Origin: Enterococcus faecalis 13-SD-W-01
GTDB taxonomy: Bacteria; Bacillota; Bacilli; Lactobacillales; Enterococcaceae
Assembly (NCBI GenBank): GCA_000415185.1
Contig: KE351686.1
Coordinates: 248,191 to 312,190, forward strand
Reading direction: 5' to 3'
Length of the DNA: 64,000 nucleotides
In this document: positions 10,485 through 21,029 of the stretch, one piece after another
Layout of the letters: each line of letters opens with the position of its first letter
How positions within the stretch are numbered: the first letter of the stretch is position 1
Made by a program: the position numbers and the translations under genes
The notes under the pieces: model-generated
Told to the model about the DNA's origin: nothing
Database searches by the model: none
The model's input: the letters and a program-made list of their open reading frames with translations, nothing else

Positions 10485-10511
10485 CAAAAAAGGCTGGAAA
10501 AATCCAGCCTT
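10485..10511 (-). terminator. Terminator of the purC-purD operon
   Basis: Stem AAGGCTGGA / TCCAGCCTT with a 4-nt loop, then TTTTTGTTTC on the minus strand, just after purD. Confidence 0.9.
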
Positions 10512-10517
10512 CTGCTT

Positions 10518-11807
10518 TTATCTTACTAAACTCTGTTCACTTTTTCTCTGACGCAACAGTCCTTTTTCTCCAATATCTTTTCGGTAAAAAATATGCTGCA
10601 TCTCGTGTTCCATCAAGACCTGATATGCTTTCTCCTGCGCTTCTCCAAGCGTCGTCCCTTGTGCTTCGATCAAAAAGATCCGCCCGCCCGCGCTAACCAG
10701 CTGTCCGTCTTTTTCTGCGACACCTGCATAATAGACATCTGCATGTTCAAGGTCAGAAAAATCAGGCAAAACCATATTTCTTTGATAATCGCCAGGATAG
10801 CCTTTTGCGGCAGCAACGACACCCACATGGAAGTTGCCATCCCAAGTAATTTCGGGCTCTTTTTCTTCGAGTAAATCTGTAATGATTTGTGCCAAATCGC
10901 TGGTCAGTCTTGCTAAAACGACTTGTGTTTCCGGATCACCGAAACGCGCATTGAATTCAATCACTTTAGGCCCTGTTTTCGTAGCAATCAATCCGGCATA
11001 TAAAACACCAGTAAACGAACGACCTTCCGCTGCCAGTCCGCGCGCTGCAGGTTTTAGGACGGTTTCAACCGCTTGATTTACAACAGCTTCAGAAATCTGC
11101 GGTACTGGAGAATAGGCACCCATACCGCCAGTATTTGGTCCTTTGTCACCGTCAAACGCCCGCTTGTGGTCTTGAGCGATGACCATCGGATAGACCGCTT
11201 CGCCGCGAACAAAAGCTAACAGAGAAAATTCTTCACCTGCCAAAAATTCTTCAACAACGATCCTGCTTCCGCTTTTTCCGAATTTTTGGTCTTCCAGCAT
11301 TTCTTTTGCTGCATTCATTGCCGTTTCTTTATCCATTGCCACGACTACACCTTTACCAGCGGCCAATCCATCTGCTTTGATGACGATCGGCGCGCCTTTT
11401 TTCTCAATGTAGTGTCGTGCTTTTTCATAATCGGTAAATGTTTCAGAAGCCGCTGTCGGAATCTGATATTTTTCCATCAATTTTTTGGCAAAACTTTTCG
11501 ACCCTTCGATTAGCGCTGCTTTCTTTTTAGGACCGAAAATCTTTAATCCCGCTGCTGAAAAATCATCTACGATCCCATTCAGCAAAGGAACTTCAGGACC
11601 AACAAACGTCCATGTGATTCCTTCATTTTTAGCAAAAGCAATCAATTCTTCGTGGTTTGTTTCTGCGATATTTACTGTTTGGATACCTGTTTTCTTCATA
11701 CCTGGATTTCCAGGGGCACAATAAACAGCTGCGACTAGCGAGCTTTCAAGCAGTTTTTTTCCTATTGCGTGTTCTCTTCCGCCTGAACCAATTATCAAAA
11801 GTTTCAT
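10518..11807 (-). CDS. purD: Phosphoribosylamine-glycine ligase
   Basis: 429 aa. The N-terminal MKLLIIGSGGREHAI is typical for PurD. An ATP-grasp domain follows (KADGLAAGKGVVVA, then VIEFNARFGDPETQ near residue 290). It joins glycine to phosphoribosylamine, step 2 of purine synthesis. It is the last gene of the operon, 16 bp after purH, with AAAGGAG 7 bases before the ATG. The C-terminal tail QRKSEQSLVR is hydrophilic and carries no known motif. Confidence 0.97.
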   Translation of the reverse strand: MKLLIIGSGGREHAIGKKLLESSLVAAVYCAPGNPGMKKTGIQTVNIAETNHEELIAFAKNEGITWTFVGPEVPLLNGIVDDFSAAGLKIFGPKKKAALIEGSKSFAKKLMEKYQIPTAASETFTDYEKARHYIEKKGAPIVIKADGLAAGKGVVVAMDKETAMNAAKEMLEDQKFGKSGSRIVVEEFLAGEEFSLLAFVRGEAVYPMVIAQDHKRAFDGDKGPNTGGMGAYSPVPQISEAVVNQAVETVLKPAARGLAAEGRSFTGVLYAGLIATKTGPKVIEFNARFGDPETQVVLARLTSDLAQIITDLLEEKEPEITWDGNFHVGVVAAAKGYPGDYQRNMVLPDFSDLEHADVYYAGVAEKDGQLVSAGGRIFLIEAQGTTLGEAQEKAYQVLMEHEMQHIFYRKDIGEKGLLRQRKSEQSLVR

Positions 11808-11823
11808 TTTCTTTCTCCTTTGA

Positions 11824-13359
11824 TCAATGTCTGAAATGACGTACTGCTGTAAAAATCATAGCGATTCCGTATTGATTCGCCATATCGATGGAGTCCTGAT
11901 CTTTGATACTTCCGCCTGGCTGGATGATTGCTTTGATCCCGTGCTGCGCCGCATATTCGACAGAATCCGACATTGGGAAGAAGGCATCACTCGCTAATAC
12001 AGCACCATCTAAACGATCTTGCGCTTGCTCCATCGCGATTTTTACTGATCCCACACGGTTCATTTGACCAGCACCCACACCTAAAGTCTGCGAAGCATTG
12101 GCGATGACGATAGCATTGGATTTCACATGTTTTACTGCTTTCCAAGCAAATTCAAGTGCTTTTCTTTCTTCCTCAGTTGGCTGTTTTTCCGTTACAACTG
12201 TCCAGTTTTCCGGATCTTCATTGATTTGATCTTGTTCCTGAACTAGCACGCCGCCTAATACTGAAACAAATTCTGGTGAACGATCTTGGTTTTTTTGGCT
12301 GAAATCCAATTCCAGCAGCCGGACATTCTTCTTACCTTGAAGAATCAAAAGGGCTCCTGGTGTGTAAGAAGGTGCGATAATGATTTCTAAAAATAATTTG
12401 TGCATTTTTTCTGCTGTCTGCTGGTCTACCTCGCGATTCAAAACGATGATGCCGCCGAAGATCGATACAGGATCAGCTTCATAAGCATAGTCCCAAGCTT
12501 TTTCAATAGAATCTGCTGTACCGATTCCGCACGGGTTCATATGTTTCAACGCTACAACAGTTGGTTCATCGTATTCTCTAGCGATCCGCAAAGCAGCATC
12601 AGCATCGCGGATATTATTGTAGGAAAGTTCTTTTCCATGTAACTGTTTCGCACAAGCAATCGAATACGGCGCTGGAATCGGTGTTTGGTAAAAACCAGCG
12701 AGTTGATGATTGTTTTCGCCGTAACGAAGATTTTGTTTATGTTCGAAAGTCATCGTCAGTTGCTCGGTCCATTGTTCTCCTGATAATCCAGTCATATACT
12801 CTGCAATCAGCGCATCATAGGCAGCTGTGTGACGGAACACTTTCGCGGCTAATTTTTGTCTTGTCTCAGCTTGCGTTTTGCCAAATTGATCGATTTCCTC
12901 CAGAACTTGTTCATAGTCAGCAGGATCAGTGACTACAGTGACGGACGCATAGTTTTTTGCTGCACTTCTCAACATACTTGGTCCGCCGATGTCGATATTT
13001 TCAATAGCTTCTTCCGTAGAGACATCCGGCTTTTTGATTGTTTCTTTAAATGGATATAAATTCACACAAACATAATCGATTGGTTGGATACCTGCTTCTT
13101 CCATCGCTTCAACATGACTTTGAAGGTCTCGTCTGCCCAGTAAACCGCCATGGACGTTCGGATGCAGTGTTTTTACTCGGCCGTCCATCATTTCAGGAAA
13201 TCCTGTGACTTCTTCGATCGAAAGAACAGAAATACCTGCTTCTTCTAACGCTTTTTTTGTTCCGCCAGTTGAGATGATTTCGATTCCTTTATCCGAAAGT
13301 CCTTTCGCAAACGTTTCGATTCCTGTTTTATCTGATACGCTGATCAATGCTCGTGTCAC
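11824..13359 (-). CDS. purH: Bifunctional AICAR transformylase / IMP cyclohydrolase
   Basis: 511 aa when started at GTG 13359 ([13 protein letters not shown]). This GTG has GGGGG 8 bases upstream and overlaps the purN stop as GTGA, so translation is coupled. A longer reading from TTG 13374 has no such support. Residues 1-145 are the MGS-like IMP cyclohydrolase domain ([14 protein letters not shown]). The rest is the transformylase domain, with KHMNPCG and a C-terminal [11 protein letters not shown] region. It catalyses the last two steps to IMP. The usual GENPHQ motif reads GENNHQ here, a change of Pro to Asn. Confidence 0.96.
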   Translation of the reverse strand: MTRALISVSDKTGIETFAKGLSDKGIEIISTGGTKKALEEAGISVLSIEEVTGFPEMMDGRVKTLHPNVHGGLLGRRDLQSHVEAMEEAGIQPIDYVCVNLYPFKETIKKPDVSTEEAIENIDIGGPSMLRSAAKNYASVTVVTDPADYEQVLEEIDQFGKTQAETRQKLAAKVFRHTAAYDALIAEYMTGLSGEQWTEQLTMTFEHKQNLRYGENNHQLAGFYQTPIPAPYSIACAKQLHGKELSYNNIRDADAALRIAREYDEPTVVALKHMNPCGIGTADSIEKAWDYAYEADPVSIFGGIIVLNREVDQQTAEKMHKLFLEIIIAPSYTPGALLILQGKKNVRLLELDFSQKNQDRSPEFVSVLGGVLVQEQDQINEDPENWTVVTEKQPTEEERKALEFAWKAVKHVKSNAIVIANASQTLGVGAGQMNRVGSVKIAMEQAQDRLDGAVLASDAFFPMSDSVEYAAQHGIKAIIQPGGSIKDQDSIDMANQYGIAMIFTAVRHFRH

Positions 13360-13934
13360 TTTATATGCCCCCAATTAGTTATTATTTCTGTGATGACCTC
13401 TGGATAGATCTGGTGTTCTGCTGCATGGATTTTTTCTTCTAAACTCGCTAATGTATCTTCTGGCAAAATCGCTACTTTTTTCTGGCGAATGATTGGTCCT
13501 GTGTCGACGCCCGCATCGATATAATGCACTGTCACGCCTGTTTCTGCCACACCAGCTTCATAAGCATCTCTTATACCGTGCAATCCAGGAAACGCCGGCA
13601 AAAGAGACGGATGGATATTGATGATCCGTTTTTCGTATGCTGAAAGCAGATCTGGTCCAATGATCCGCATATAGCCAGCCAGAAGAATCAAATCGATTTC
13701 TTTTTCACGTAAACACGTAAGAAGTTCTTGTTCATAGGCAGACTTATTTACAAAATCTTTTGGTGAAAATTGCAGCTTCTCGATACCCAATCTCGACGCT
13801 CGTTCCAAAACAAACGCAGCTGGCTGATCACAAAAAAGCAATTCGATTGACGCCGGAAGCTCGCTGTTCTGAATCGTTTCTGCTAAAACTTGGAAGTTGC
13901 TTCCGTTGCCCGAAGCAAAAACAGCTATCTTCAT
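13356..13934 (-). CDS. purN: Phosphoribosylglycinamide formyltransferase
   Basis: 192 aa, the folate-dependent GAR transformylase. Catalytic residues are in [12 protein letters not shown] (Asn, His) and in the Asp of AGVDTGPII. It transfers a formyl group from 10-formyl-THF to GAR. The start ATG overlaps the purM stop (ATGA), with GGAGG 6 bases upstream; the stop overlaps the purH GTG. Confidence 0.97.
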   Translation of the reverse strand: MKIAVFASGNGSNFQVLAETIQNSELPASIELLFCDQPAAFVLERASRLGIEKLQFSPKDFVNKSAYEQELLTCLREKEIDLILLAGYMRIIGPDLLSAYEKRIINIHPSLLPAFPGLHGIRDAYEAGVAETGVTVHYIDAGVDTGPIIRQKKVAILPEDTLASLEEKIHAAEHQIYPEVITEIITNWGHIK

Positions 13935-14974
13935 CGAATGCCTCCAGTAATGACGACGCTCGCAGAAGTTTTTTCGATTACTTGGCCGATATTGTATGCT
14001 TTTTCATCGTTTTCTGCTAATTGCTCAATGATTTTCCCTGCTTTTTCTTTCGCCACCGCCAAAACCATACCGATACCCATATTAAAAATCTCGTACATTT
14101 CCATTTCTGGGATCTCGCCATATTTTTCCAATTGTTCGAAAATCGGCAAAACAGGCCAGGTTCCTTTTTCAATTTTCGCCGCCAAACCTTCTGGCAGCAT
14201 TCGCGGAATATTTTCAACAAAACCGCCGCCCGTGATATGCGCAGCTCCTTTGATTGCATTTTCTTTGATTAGCGGAAGCAGCGCGTTTGTATAGATTCTC
14301 GTAGGTGTCAAAAGGACTTCTGCCAAACTTTCTTCAAATCCTGGTAACCTGCTCTCGTTCGTCAACTGATGATCCTCAAAAAAGATTTTTCGTACAAGAG
14401 AGTAGCCGTTTGAATGGATACCGCTTGAAGGAAGTCCGATCAACACATCACCAGCTTGGATATTTTCGCCTGTGATCAAGTGTGCTTTTTCAGCTATCCC
14501 GACAGCGAAACCTGCTAGATCATAGTCATTTTCGCCGTACATCCCAGGCATTTCTGCGGTTTCTCCGCCAATCAGTGCAGCCCCAGCTTGTACGCAACCT
14601 TCCGAAACGCCGGCGACAACTTTTTCCAGCTGTTCCGGATGATTTTTTCCAGTAGCGATGTAATCAAGGAAATAAAGCGGTTCTGCTCCTTGCGCTAAAA
14701 TATCATTGACACACATCGCGACACAATCGATACCAATCGTCTCATGTTTGTTTGCGCCGATTGCTACCATCAATTTTGTGCCAACACCGTCTGTTCCTGA
14801 AACAAGAACAGGTTCTTTTACATTTAGCGAAGAAAGATCAAAGCAGCCGCCGAAACCGCCAAGTGCACCCATAACACCTAAACGTTCTGTTCTCTTTACG
14901 TGTTTTTTGATTCTTTCTACTACTTCGTAACCAGCTTCTACATCAACGCCGGCATTGGTATACGCATTTGCCAT
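13931..14974 (-). CDS. purM: Phosphoribosylformylglycinamidine cyclo-ligase (AIR synthetase)
   Basis: 347 aa. It belongs to the PurM/PurL ATP-binding superfamily: [11 protein letters not shown] (ATP binding) and [11 protein letters not shown] are clear. It closes the imidazole ring to form AIR. It is 14 bp downstream of purF and shares 4 bp with purN. Confidence 0.97.
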   Translation of the reverse strand: MANAYTNAGVDVEAGYEVVERIKKHVKRTERLGVMGALGGFGGCFDLSSLNVKEPVLVSGTDGVGTKLMVAIGANKHETIGIDCVAMCVNDILAQGAEPLYFLDYIATGKNHPEQLEKVVAGVSEGCVQAGAALIGGETAEMPGMYGENDYDLAGFAVGIAEKAHLITGENIQAGDVLIGLPSSGIHSNGYSLVRKIFFEDHQLTNESRLPGFEESLAEVLLTPTRIYTNALLPLIKENAIKGAAHITGGGFVENIPRMLPEGLAAKIEKGTWPVLPIFEQLEKYGEIPEMEMYEIFNMGIGMVLAVAKEKAGKIIEQLAENDEKAYNIGQVIEKTSASVVITGGIR

Positions 14975-14988
14975 TCCTGATTCTCCTT

Positions 14989-16428
14989 TTAGAAAAATGA
15001 AGTTTTTTCTTTTAATGATGCTCGATACTTCTCTTCGTAATCATAGAGAGGTGTTGGATAATCCCCATTGAAATAAGCCATACACAAGCCAGCATACGGT
15101 GCATCTTCTTTTAACCCAATCGCTTGGATCAAACCATCTTCGCTGAGAAAACTAAGTGAATCTGCTCCGATACACTGACGAATCTCTTCAATATCATGAT
15201 TTGCAGCAATCAGTTCTTTTCTTGTCTGGATGTCGATTCCATAAAAACAAGGATACTTCAATGGCGGCGAAGCGATTCTGACATGCACTTCTTTTGCCCC
15301 AGCTTCTTTCAGAAGATTGACGATTCTTCGACTAGTCGTTCCGCGAACGATCGAATCATCGACCATGATGACTTTTTTCCCTTCAACGACACCGCGCACA
15401 GCTGAAAGCTTCATTCGGACGCCTTGCTCTCGCAACTCTTGGGTCGGTTGGATAAATGTCCGCGCGATGTATTGGTTTTTTACTAGTCCAATCTCATACG
15501 GTATCCCGCTTGCTTCGGCATACCCGCTTGCTGCTGAAAGTGAAGAATTTGGAACTCCTACTACCATATCCGCTTCGATCGGCGCTTCTTCCGCCAGTCG
15601 TTTCCCCATATTTTTTCTCGCTGTATGTACATTGACACCAGCAATATTTGAATCTGGTCGTGCAAAATAGATATATTCCATCGAACAGATCGATAACTGT
15701 GTTTCTGTCGTATATTGGGTAATCGTCATTCCTTTGTCATTGATAATCACGATTTCTCCCGGGCGGACGTCGCGGACGAATTCTGCACCAATTACTTCCA
15801 GCGCACAGGTTTCAGAAGCAACTACATAAGCGCCGTTTTTCATTTGTCCGATTGCCAAAGGTCTGAACCCATTTGGATCAAGTGCAGCAACCATTGCATC
15901 TTCTGTCATCAGCAGATATGCAAAACCGCCTTTTACTTGGTTAAGTGCTGATTTCAGCTGTTCAAGAAATGTTTTTTCCTCACTTTTGCGGATCAGATGC
16001 ATCAAAATCTCCGTATCAGAATTGGAATGGAAGATTGCGCCGTCTTTCTCTAATTCTCTTCGCAATGTTTTGGCATTTGTCAGGTTGCCGTTATGCGCCA
16101 ACCCGACGGACCAATCATAAAATTTGAACAAAAATGGCTGGATATTATCTACGCTGCCGTTTCCAGCTGTTGCATAACGGACGTGCCCAATTGCTGCATT
16201 TCCTGATAAACCTTGTAATTTTCGTTCATCTTTAAAAACTTCAGATAACAGCCCGAGGTCTCTATAGCCTAAAAGTTTGCCTCCATCGTTCGAAACGATC
16301 CCTGCACCTTCTTGACCACGATGCTGCAAACTGTGCAGACCGAAGTACGTCACGCTGGCTGCTTCTGGATGGCCCCAAACGCCGAAAATCCCGCATTCCT
16401 CGTTCAAACTTTTCACTTCATAAGACAT
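14989..16428 (-). CDS. purF: Amidophosphoribosyltransferase
   Basis: 479 aa from ATG 16428. I prefer this start to the upstream in-frame one at 16473 because GGAGG lies 10 bases before it and because [15 protein letters not shown] then gives the classic 11-residue propeptide before the catalytic Cys. The N-terminal Ntn glutaminase is followed by the PRPP-binding site [16 protein letters not shown]. It commits PRPP to purine synthesis. Three of the four [4Fe-4S] cysteines known from the Bacillus subtilis enzyme are recognisable (SICSMEY, YPCFYG, GLCMAY). The fourth, in the CxxC pair, is Tyr here. It overlaps the end of purL by 16 bp. Confidence 0.96.
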   Translation of the reverse strand: MSYEVKSLNEECGIFGVWGHPEAASVTYFGLHSLQHRGQEGAGIVSNDGGKLLGYRDLGLLSEVFKDERKLQGLSGNAAIGHVRYATAGNGSVDNIQPFLFKFYDWSVGLAHNGNLTNAKTLRRELEKDGAIFHSNSDTEILMHLIRKSEEKTFLEQLKSALNQVKGGFAYLLMTEDAMVAALDPNGFRPLAIGQMKNGAYVVASETCALEVIGAEFVRDVRPGEIVIINDKGMTITQYTTETQLSICSMEYIYFARPDSNIAGVNVHTARKNMGKRLAEEAPIEADMVVGVPNSSLSAASGYAEASGIPYEIGLVKNQYIARTFIQPTQELREQGVRMKLSAVRGVVEGKKVIMVDDSIVRGTTSRRIVNLLKEAGAKEVHVRIASPPLKYPCFYGIDIQTRKELIAANHDIEEIRQCIGADSLSFLSEDGLIQAIGLKEDAPYAGLCMAYFNGDYPTPLYDYEEKYRASLKEKTSFF

Positions 16429-18638
16429 GGAATAGCTTCCTCCCAAAGTTTTTTCGCTTCGTGAGTTGCGCACTCGATGCTTCCGCCTTCACCACGCAGG
16501 ATCAGAGAAGCTTCCTCTTTCACTTTCCCAATGTAAACAGCTTGCTGGCCGGCGATTTTCTCAAACACTGCTTGGTTTTCTGGGCGAACAGATACAACAA
16601 ATCTTGATTGCGTTTCAGCAAACAGCCATTCAGTTGGAAAATCTGTTTGGATTTCTGCCCCTAACTCATTTTTGAACGCTGCTTCTGCTGTTGCAATCGC
16701 CAAACCGCCTTCCGCACAGTCATGGGCGCTTTGGATCACACCTGCTTTGATTGCCTTGAGTACGATTTCTTGATTTCTTTTTTCAGTTGTTAAATCAAAG
16801 TCCATCAATCGTCCTTCGATTTTTCCGTTCATCATCTTCTGCAATTCGCTGCCGTTGAAATCAGCTTTCGTTTCGCCGATGACATAAATAAGATCATCTG
16901 CTTGTTTGAATTCTTGCGTTGTGATGTGGGCAAGATCCTCGATCAGCCCGACCATCCCGATCATTGGTGTTGGGTAAATGCTTTTTCCGTCTGTTTCGTT
17001 ATACAAAGAAACATTCCCAGAAATAACAGGTGTATCAAGTACTTCGCAAGCTTTTGCAATACCGTCCGCAGATGTCCAAAGCTCCCAGAATCCTTCTGGT
17101 TTATCTGGAGAGCCATAATTCAAACAATCTGTGATTGCTAAAGGTTTCCCGCCGCTAGCAACGATGTTTCGTGCAGCTTCTGCAACGGCAATTTGTCCGC
17201 CAACTTCAGGATCAAGATACAGATAGCGTGCATTACAATCTGTAGTCATCGCTAATGCTTTGTTTGTTTTTCGGATGCGAACAACTGCTGCATCACTTCC
17301 AGGACAAACGACTGTATTTGTCTGCACTTGGGAATCGTAGGTTTCATACACTGATTTTTTCGACGCAATCGTCGGCTGCTGCAGCAGATTTTTAAATGTT
17401 TCTGTAAAATCATTGATTTCAGGTGTAAAGTTTTCCATGTTTTGGAACGCTTTGATTCTTTCGGGCTCTGCTTTTTCTTTGTGATAAACAGGCGCTTCCT
17501 CTGCCAATGCATCAACCGGGATATTTGCTACTTCTGTTCCTCGGTGATACAAACGATACTGTCCGTCATCAGTTACCTTTCCAATCGTTACAGCATCAAG
17601 TTCGTATTTGGCAAATAATTCTTTGACTTCTTCTTCGCATCCTTGCTTCACGCAGATCAGCATTCTTTCTTGCGATTCTGACAACATCATCTCATATGGC
17701 GTCATACCTGTTTCCCGCTGCGGTACATCATCCAGATATAAAATCAAACCTGAACCAGCTTTCGAAGCCATTTCTGAACTGGAAGAAACCAGCCCAGCTG
17801 CCCCCATATCTTGAATACCGATCAAGATATCCGAATGGTCTAAAATCAATTCCAAACAAGCTTCCAGCAATAATTTTTCCATAAACGGATCGCCGACTTG
17901 GACAGCAGAACGCTGCTGCTCTTCTTCTTCGTTGAATTCTTCTGATGCAAAGGTGGCACCGTGAATGCCGTCGCGTCCTGTTTTCGCGCCAACATACATG
18001 ATTGAATTACCCACACCTTTTGCCTGGCCTTTTTGGATATCTTTGTGTTCGATCAAACCTACACACATCGCATTGACTAAGGGATTTCTTTCATAACAAG
18101 GATCAAATGCAATTTCTCCGCCAACCGTTGGGATACCGATACAGTTTCCATAACCGCCGATTCCAGCTACAACTTCTTCAAATAGGTATTTCGTCCGCGG
18201 CTGATTCAGTTCGCCAAATCTTAATGAATCCAAAAGTGCAATCGGCCGAGCACCCATACTGAAAATATCTCGAATGATCCCGCCAACTCCTGTCGCAGCC
18301 CCTTCATAAGGTTCTACTGCAGATGGATGGTTGTGGCTTTCTGCCTTGAAAACGACCGCTTGACCATCGCCAATATCCACGATACCGGCTCCTTCGCCTG
18401 GCCCTTGAAGCACTTGCGGGCCAGTAGTTGGGAATTTGCGCAAAACAGGTTTCGAATTTTTATACGAACAATGCTCGCTCCACATAACAGAAAAAAGACC
18501 CGTTTCTGTGTAATTCGGCATTCTTCCTAAAATATCTTCTTCGATCATGCGGTATTCTTCATCGGTTAATCCCCATTCAGCATAGATCTTTTTTTGTTTG
18601 ATTTCTGCGGCTGTTGGTTCTATCAGCGTATTCATCAT
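16413..18638 (-). CDS. purL: Phosphoribosylformylglycinamidine synthase, large subunit
   Basis: 741 aa, the small-type PurL that works with separate PurQ and PurS, as in Gram-positives. Motifs include [20 protein letters not shown] (ATP binding), and [15 protein letters not shown], with a second pseudo-symmetrical half. It amidates FGAR to FGAM with ammonia from PurQ. The start is at the first of two ATG codons; the Shine-Dalgarno (AAAGG) is about 13 bases away, a weak spacing. It begins 1 bp after the purQ stop. Confidence 0.96.
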   Translation of the reverse strand: MMNTLIEPTAAEIKQKKIYAEWGLTDEEYRMIEEDILGRMPNYTETGLFSVMWSEHCSYKNSKPVLRKFPTTGPQVLQGPGEGAGIVDIGDGQAVVFKAESHNHPSAVEPYEGAATGVGGIIRDIFSMGARPIALLDSLRFGELNQPRTKYLFEEVVAGIGGYGNCIGIPTVGGEIAFDPCYERNPLVNAMCVGLIEHKDIQKGQAKGVGNSIMYVGAKTGRDGIHGATFASEEFNEEEEQQRSAVQVGDPFMEKLLLEACLELILDHSDILIGIQDMGAAGLVSSSSEMASKAGSGLILYLDDVPQRETGMTPYEMMLSESQERMLICVKQGCEEEVKELFAKYELDAVTIGKVTDDGQYRLYHRGTEVANIPVDALAEEAPVYHKEKAEPERIKAFQNMENFTPEINDFTETFKNLLQQPTIASKKSVYETYDSQVQTNTVVCPGSDAAVVRIRKTNKALAMTTDCNARYLYLDPEVGGQIAVAEAARNIVASGGKPLAITDCLNYGSPDKPEGFWELWTSADGIAKACEVLDTPVISGNVSLYNETDGKSIYPTPMIGMVGLIEDLAHITTQEFKQADDLIYVIGETKADFNGSELQKMMNGKIEGRLMDFDLTTEKRNQEIVLKAIKAGVIQSAHDCAEGGLAIATAEAAFKNELGAEIQTDFPTEWLFAETQSRFVVSVRPENQAVFEKIAGQQAVYIGKVKEEASLILRGEGGSIECATHEAKKLWEEAIPCLMK

Positions 18639-18639
18639 T

Positions 18640-19317
18640 TTAGTTGACTACCTTTCCAAAGTTTTTCAGCATCGAAGCAAAGAAGCGTTTGCCGTCTTCT
18701 GACCCAAGCAATTCTTCCATCGCTCTTTCCGGATGCGGCATCATGCCCAGGACGTTTCCTGCTTTATTCGTGATCCCAGCAATTTTTTCGACACTGCCGT
18801 TGATATTTTCTTCTGCATAGCTGAACACGATTTGATTGTTTTCTTTCAGCTCTTGAAGCGTTTCTTCATCACAGTAGTAATTTCCTTCACCGTGCGCAAC
18901 TGGCAAGTGGATGATCTCATTTTCTTGGTATTCCGAAGTAAAAGCCGTTTGATTATTCTTTACTTGAAGAGGCACAGTTTTACAAATAAAATGAAGCGAA
19001 TCATTCCGGCGCAAAACACCTGGCAGCAAGCCGGCTTCTGTTAAAATCTGAAAGCCGTTGCAGGTACCAAAAACAGGTCTGCCTTCTTCTGCAAAACGAA
19101 TCACTTCGTCCATGATTTTTGAAAAACGAGCAATAGCGCCGCATCGCAAATAATCCCCATAAGAGAAACCTCCCGGCAGTAATACGCCGTCAAATCCTTC
19201 CAATGAATCTTCATCATGACGAACATATTCTGCTTGTGCGCTCATCACTTCTTCGATTGCCCAAAGCATATCTCTATCACAATTTGATCCTGGGAAAACA
19301 ATGACCGCAAATTTCAT
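18640..19317 (-). CDS. purQ: Phosphoribosylformylglycinamidine synthase, glutaminase subunit
   Basis: 225 aa from ATG 19317 ([15 protein letters not shown]). GGAGG lies 9 bases upstream inside the end of purS; an upstream reading from 19341 would overlap purS without support. It is a class-I glutamine amidotransferase: nucleophile Cys in GTCNGFQIL, His-Glu pair in HPERAME. It supplies ammonia to PurL. Confidence 0.96.
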   Translation of the reverse strand: MKFAVIVFPGSNCDRDMLWAIEEVMSAQAEYVRHDEDSLEGFDGVLLPGGFSYGDYLRCGAIARFSKIMDEVIRFAEEGRPVFGTCNGFQILTEAGLLPGVLRRNDSLHFICKTVPLQVKNNQTAFTSEYQENEIIHLPVAHGEGNYYCDEETLQELKENNQIVFSYAEENINGSVEKIAGITNKAGNVLGMMPHPERAMEELLGSEDGKRFFASMLKNFGKVVN

Positions 19318-19318
19318 C

Positions 19319-19573
19319 TTATACTTCCTCCAATGTTTCAATTTCGTAACGATATGTTTCCATATTCACATTCGCCAATAATCGATCACAGATTTGTTCG
19401 ATTACTTCTTCAACTGGTTCGTCCGTTTTCGCTACTTTCAATTCAAAGTATTTTCCGATTCTCACATCATTGATCGTTTCATAGCCCATTTTGTGGACGG
19501 CATGCTTGACAGCTTCTCCTTGAGGGTCTAACACTGAATCTTTATAAGTCACATAGATTTTGACAAAATACAT
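19319..19573 (-). CDS. purS: Phosphoribosylformylglycinamidine synthase, PurS subunit
   Basis: 84 aa, a small alpha/beta protein with the family's [15 protein letters not shown] and [10 protein letters not shown] segments. PurS bridges PurL and PurQ in the Gram-positive FGAM synthase. It sits 15 bp after purC and 1 bp before purQ. Confidence 0.95.
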   Translation of the reverse strand: MYFVKIYVTYKDSVLDPQGEAVKHAVHKMGYETINDVRIGKYFELKVAKTDEPVEEVIEQICDRLLANVNMETYRYEIETLEEV

Positions 19574-19588
19574 TTGCGGTAAGCTCCT

Positions 19589-20305
19589 TTATACTGAGAT
19601 TTTTATTAAACGCTGCAATACTTCACGATAAACTGGGACAAGATCTCCTAGTTGTTTCCGATAATTATCTTTATCCATCGATGCACCGGATTCTTTTTCC
19701 CACAAACGGCAAGTATCTGGGGAAATCTCGTCAGCAAGCAAGATCGTCCCATCTGCTTGTCTGCCGAATTCAATTTTGAAATCAACAAGTTCCAGACCAA
19801 TTTGTTGGAATAAGCGGATCAGTTCTTGGTTGACTTTTTCAGCTGCTTCTTTGATCAAACGGATTTCTTCCGGCGCAGCGATTTTCAGAAAAGCAATATG
19901 CGCTTCATTGATAAATGGATCATCTAGCGCATCCTCTTTATAGTAGAATTCAAGAATCGGCTCAGGAAGAACGGTTCCTTCTGTGATGCCTAAGCGTTTA
20001 GAGAAACTTCCTGCAGCAAGATTTCGTACCACCACTTCTAAGGGAATAACTTCCACTTTTTTGATTAATTGTTCGGTTTTAGACAACTTTTCGATAAAGT
20101 GGTTCTCTATCCCTTTATCTGCCAGATAGCGGAAGATTGCACTAGTGATTTGATTATTTAGTTCACCTTTTCCTTTGACTTCATCTTTCCGCGCACCATT
20201 CAATGCGGTTGCCTGATCCAGATACTCTGCCCAGATTACCTGCTCTTCATCTGTCGCATATAGTTTTTTTGCTTTCCCTTCATACAGCAATTGCCCTTTT
20301 TTCAC
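19589..20305 (-). CDS. purC: SAICAR synthetase
   Basis: 238 aa. N-terminal QLLYEGKAKKLYAT and EIVPLE/VVVRNLAAGS-type motifs are typical for PurC. It joins CAIR and aspartate using ATP. It is the first gene of the purCSQLFMNHD operon. The start is a GTG, with AGGAG 8 bases upstream. The leader is about 100 nt from the predicted -10. Confidence 0.96.
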   Translation of the reverse strand: MKKGQLLYEGKAKKLYATDEEQVIWAEYLDQATALNGARKDEVKGKGELNNQITSAIFRYLADKGIENHFIEKLSKTEQLIKKVEVIPLEVVVRNLAAGSFSKRLGITEGTVLPEPILEFYYKEDALDDPFINEAHIAFLKIAAPEEIRLIKEAAEKVNQELIRLFQQIGLELVDFKIEFGRQADGTILLADEISPDTCRLWEKESGASMDKDNYRKQLGDLVPVYREVLQRLIKISV

Positions 20306-20415
20306 GCAAACCTCTCCTTAATCACTTACATTTAGATGGATGACCTTCGATTCATTCGTCTTTTCACTTTTGATTTTACCAATCACTCTTTTTTTTAGCA
20401 ACACAATTCTTTACG

Positions 20416-20448
20416 ATTATAATAAAATTTTCACAAACGTTCGTGTTT
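20416..20448 (-). promoter_or_regulatory. purC operon promoter with PurR-box-like motif
   Basis: Minus strand TATAAT (20416-20421) with no good -35. The -35 position is covered by AAACACGAACGTT (20436-20448), which matches the PurR box AWWWCCGAACWWT at all but two or three places. A clear facing partner box is not seen, unlike at purE and guaC. Confidence 0.5.
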
Positions 20449-20479
20449 CACATTTTTCTATTTTTAGAAATACAAAGCG

Positions 20480-20508
20480 TTTACACAGACAAAAGTTAGT
20501 GGTATAGT
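20480..20508 (+). promoter_or_regulatory. Promoter of the 126-aa orphan gene
   Basis: TTTACA, 17-bp spacer, TATAGT: a strong sigma-A match 39 bp upstream of the plus-strand start codon at 20547. Confidence 0.75.
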
Positions 20509-20546
20509 ACATATAACAGCCCGATAGCTAAAGGAGGCATTCGTCA

Positions 20547-20927
20547 ATGAACGATACGGCACAGACAGCTCAACAATTTTTAGAAGAACTCAGCATGGAA
20601 GAGCGCGCTTGTTTATATAACGATCTTCTAGCAATCAAAGAGGTCTATCAATGCAATAAAAACACCAGCTTCTATACTTTCCGCAAATGGAAACGTGCGG
20701 CAAAACGTTATACTGAATGCCGGAAACGAACATTGCATTACCTTACACAGACCAATCATGAGCTGAAGATCCATCAAATCCATGAACAAAAATTGTTCAA
20801 GAACCAATATCGGATCCAGATCATTTTTGATAATCAGGAATTCAATTTTGATTTCGTTGAGAAAATGTTGAACTTTTTAGATTCTTCTTATTTCACTTCT
20901 CAACCTGTTCACCCAATTTATGCGTAA
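20547..20927 (+). CDS. Hypothetical protein, 126 aa
   Basis: I do not recognise this protein. It is hydrophilic, mostly helical in the first 90 residues with many basic and aromatic positions (WKRAAKRYTECRKR), and has no signal peptide or membrane segment, so it is cytosolic. The gene looks real: strong promoter, AAAGGAGG 9 bases before the ATG, and its own terminator. It faces the giant gene that ends at 21030, with two separate terminators between them, and stands in the gap that divides purC from purB. A partner or antidote role for the giant protein is possible but has no direct support. Confidence 0.75.
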   Translation: MNDTAQTAQQFLEELSMEERACLYNDLLAIKEVYQCNKNTSFYTFRKWKRAAKRYTECRKRTLHYLTQTNHELKIHQIHEQKLFKNQYRIQIIFDNQEFNFDFVEKMLNFLDSSYFTSQPVHPIYA

Positions 20928-20933
20928 CCTAAC

Positions 20934-20962
20934 CCATCCGTAAAACCAACGGATGGTTTTTT
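20934..20962 (+). terminator. Terminator of the 126-aa gene
   Basis: Stem CCATCCG / CGGATGG with a 9-nt loop, then TTTTTTG on the plus strand, 7 bp after the stop. Confidence 0.9.
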
Positions 20963-20969
20963 GTTGCCG

Positions 20970-21002
20970 AAAAAAGCCGCCATCAACTATTGAGAGCGGC
21001 TT
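20970..21002 (-). terminator. Terminator of the giant gene
   Basis: Stem AAGCCGC / GCGGCTT with a 15-nt loop, then TTTTTT on the minus strand, 28 bp after the stop. Confidence 0.85.
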
Positions 21003-21029
21003 ACAACTTTCTTTATTTGTTTCTTTTAT

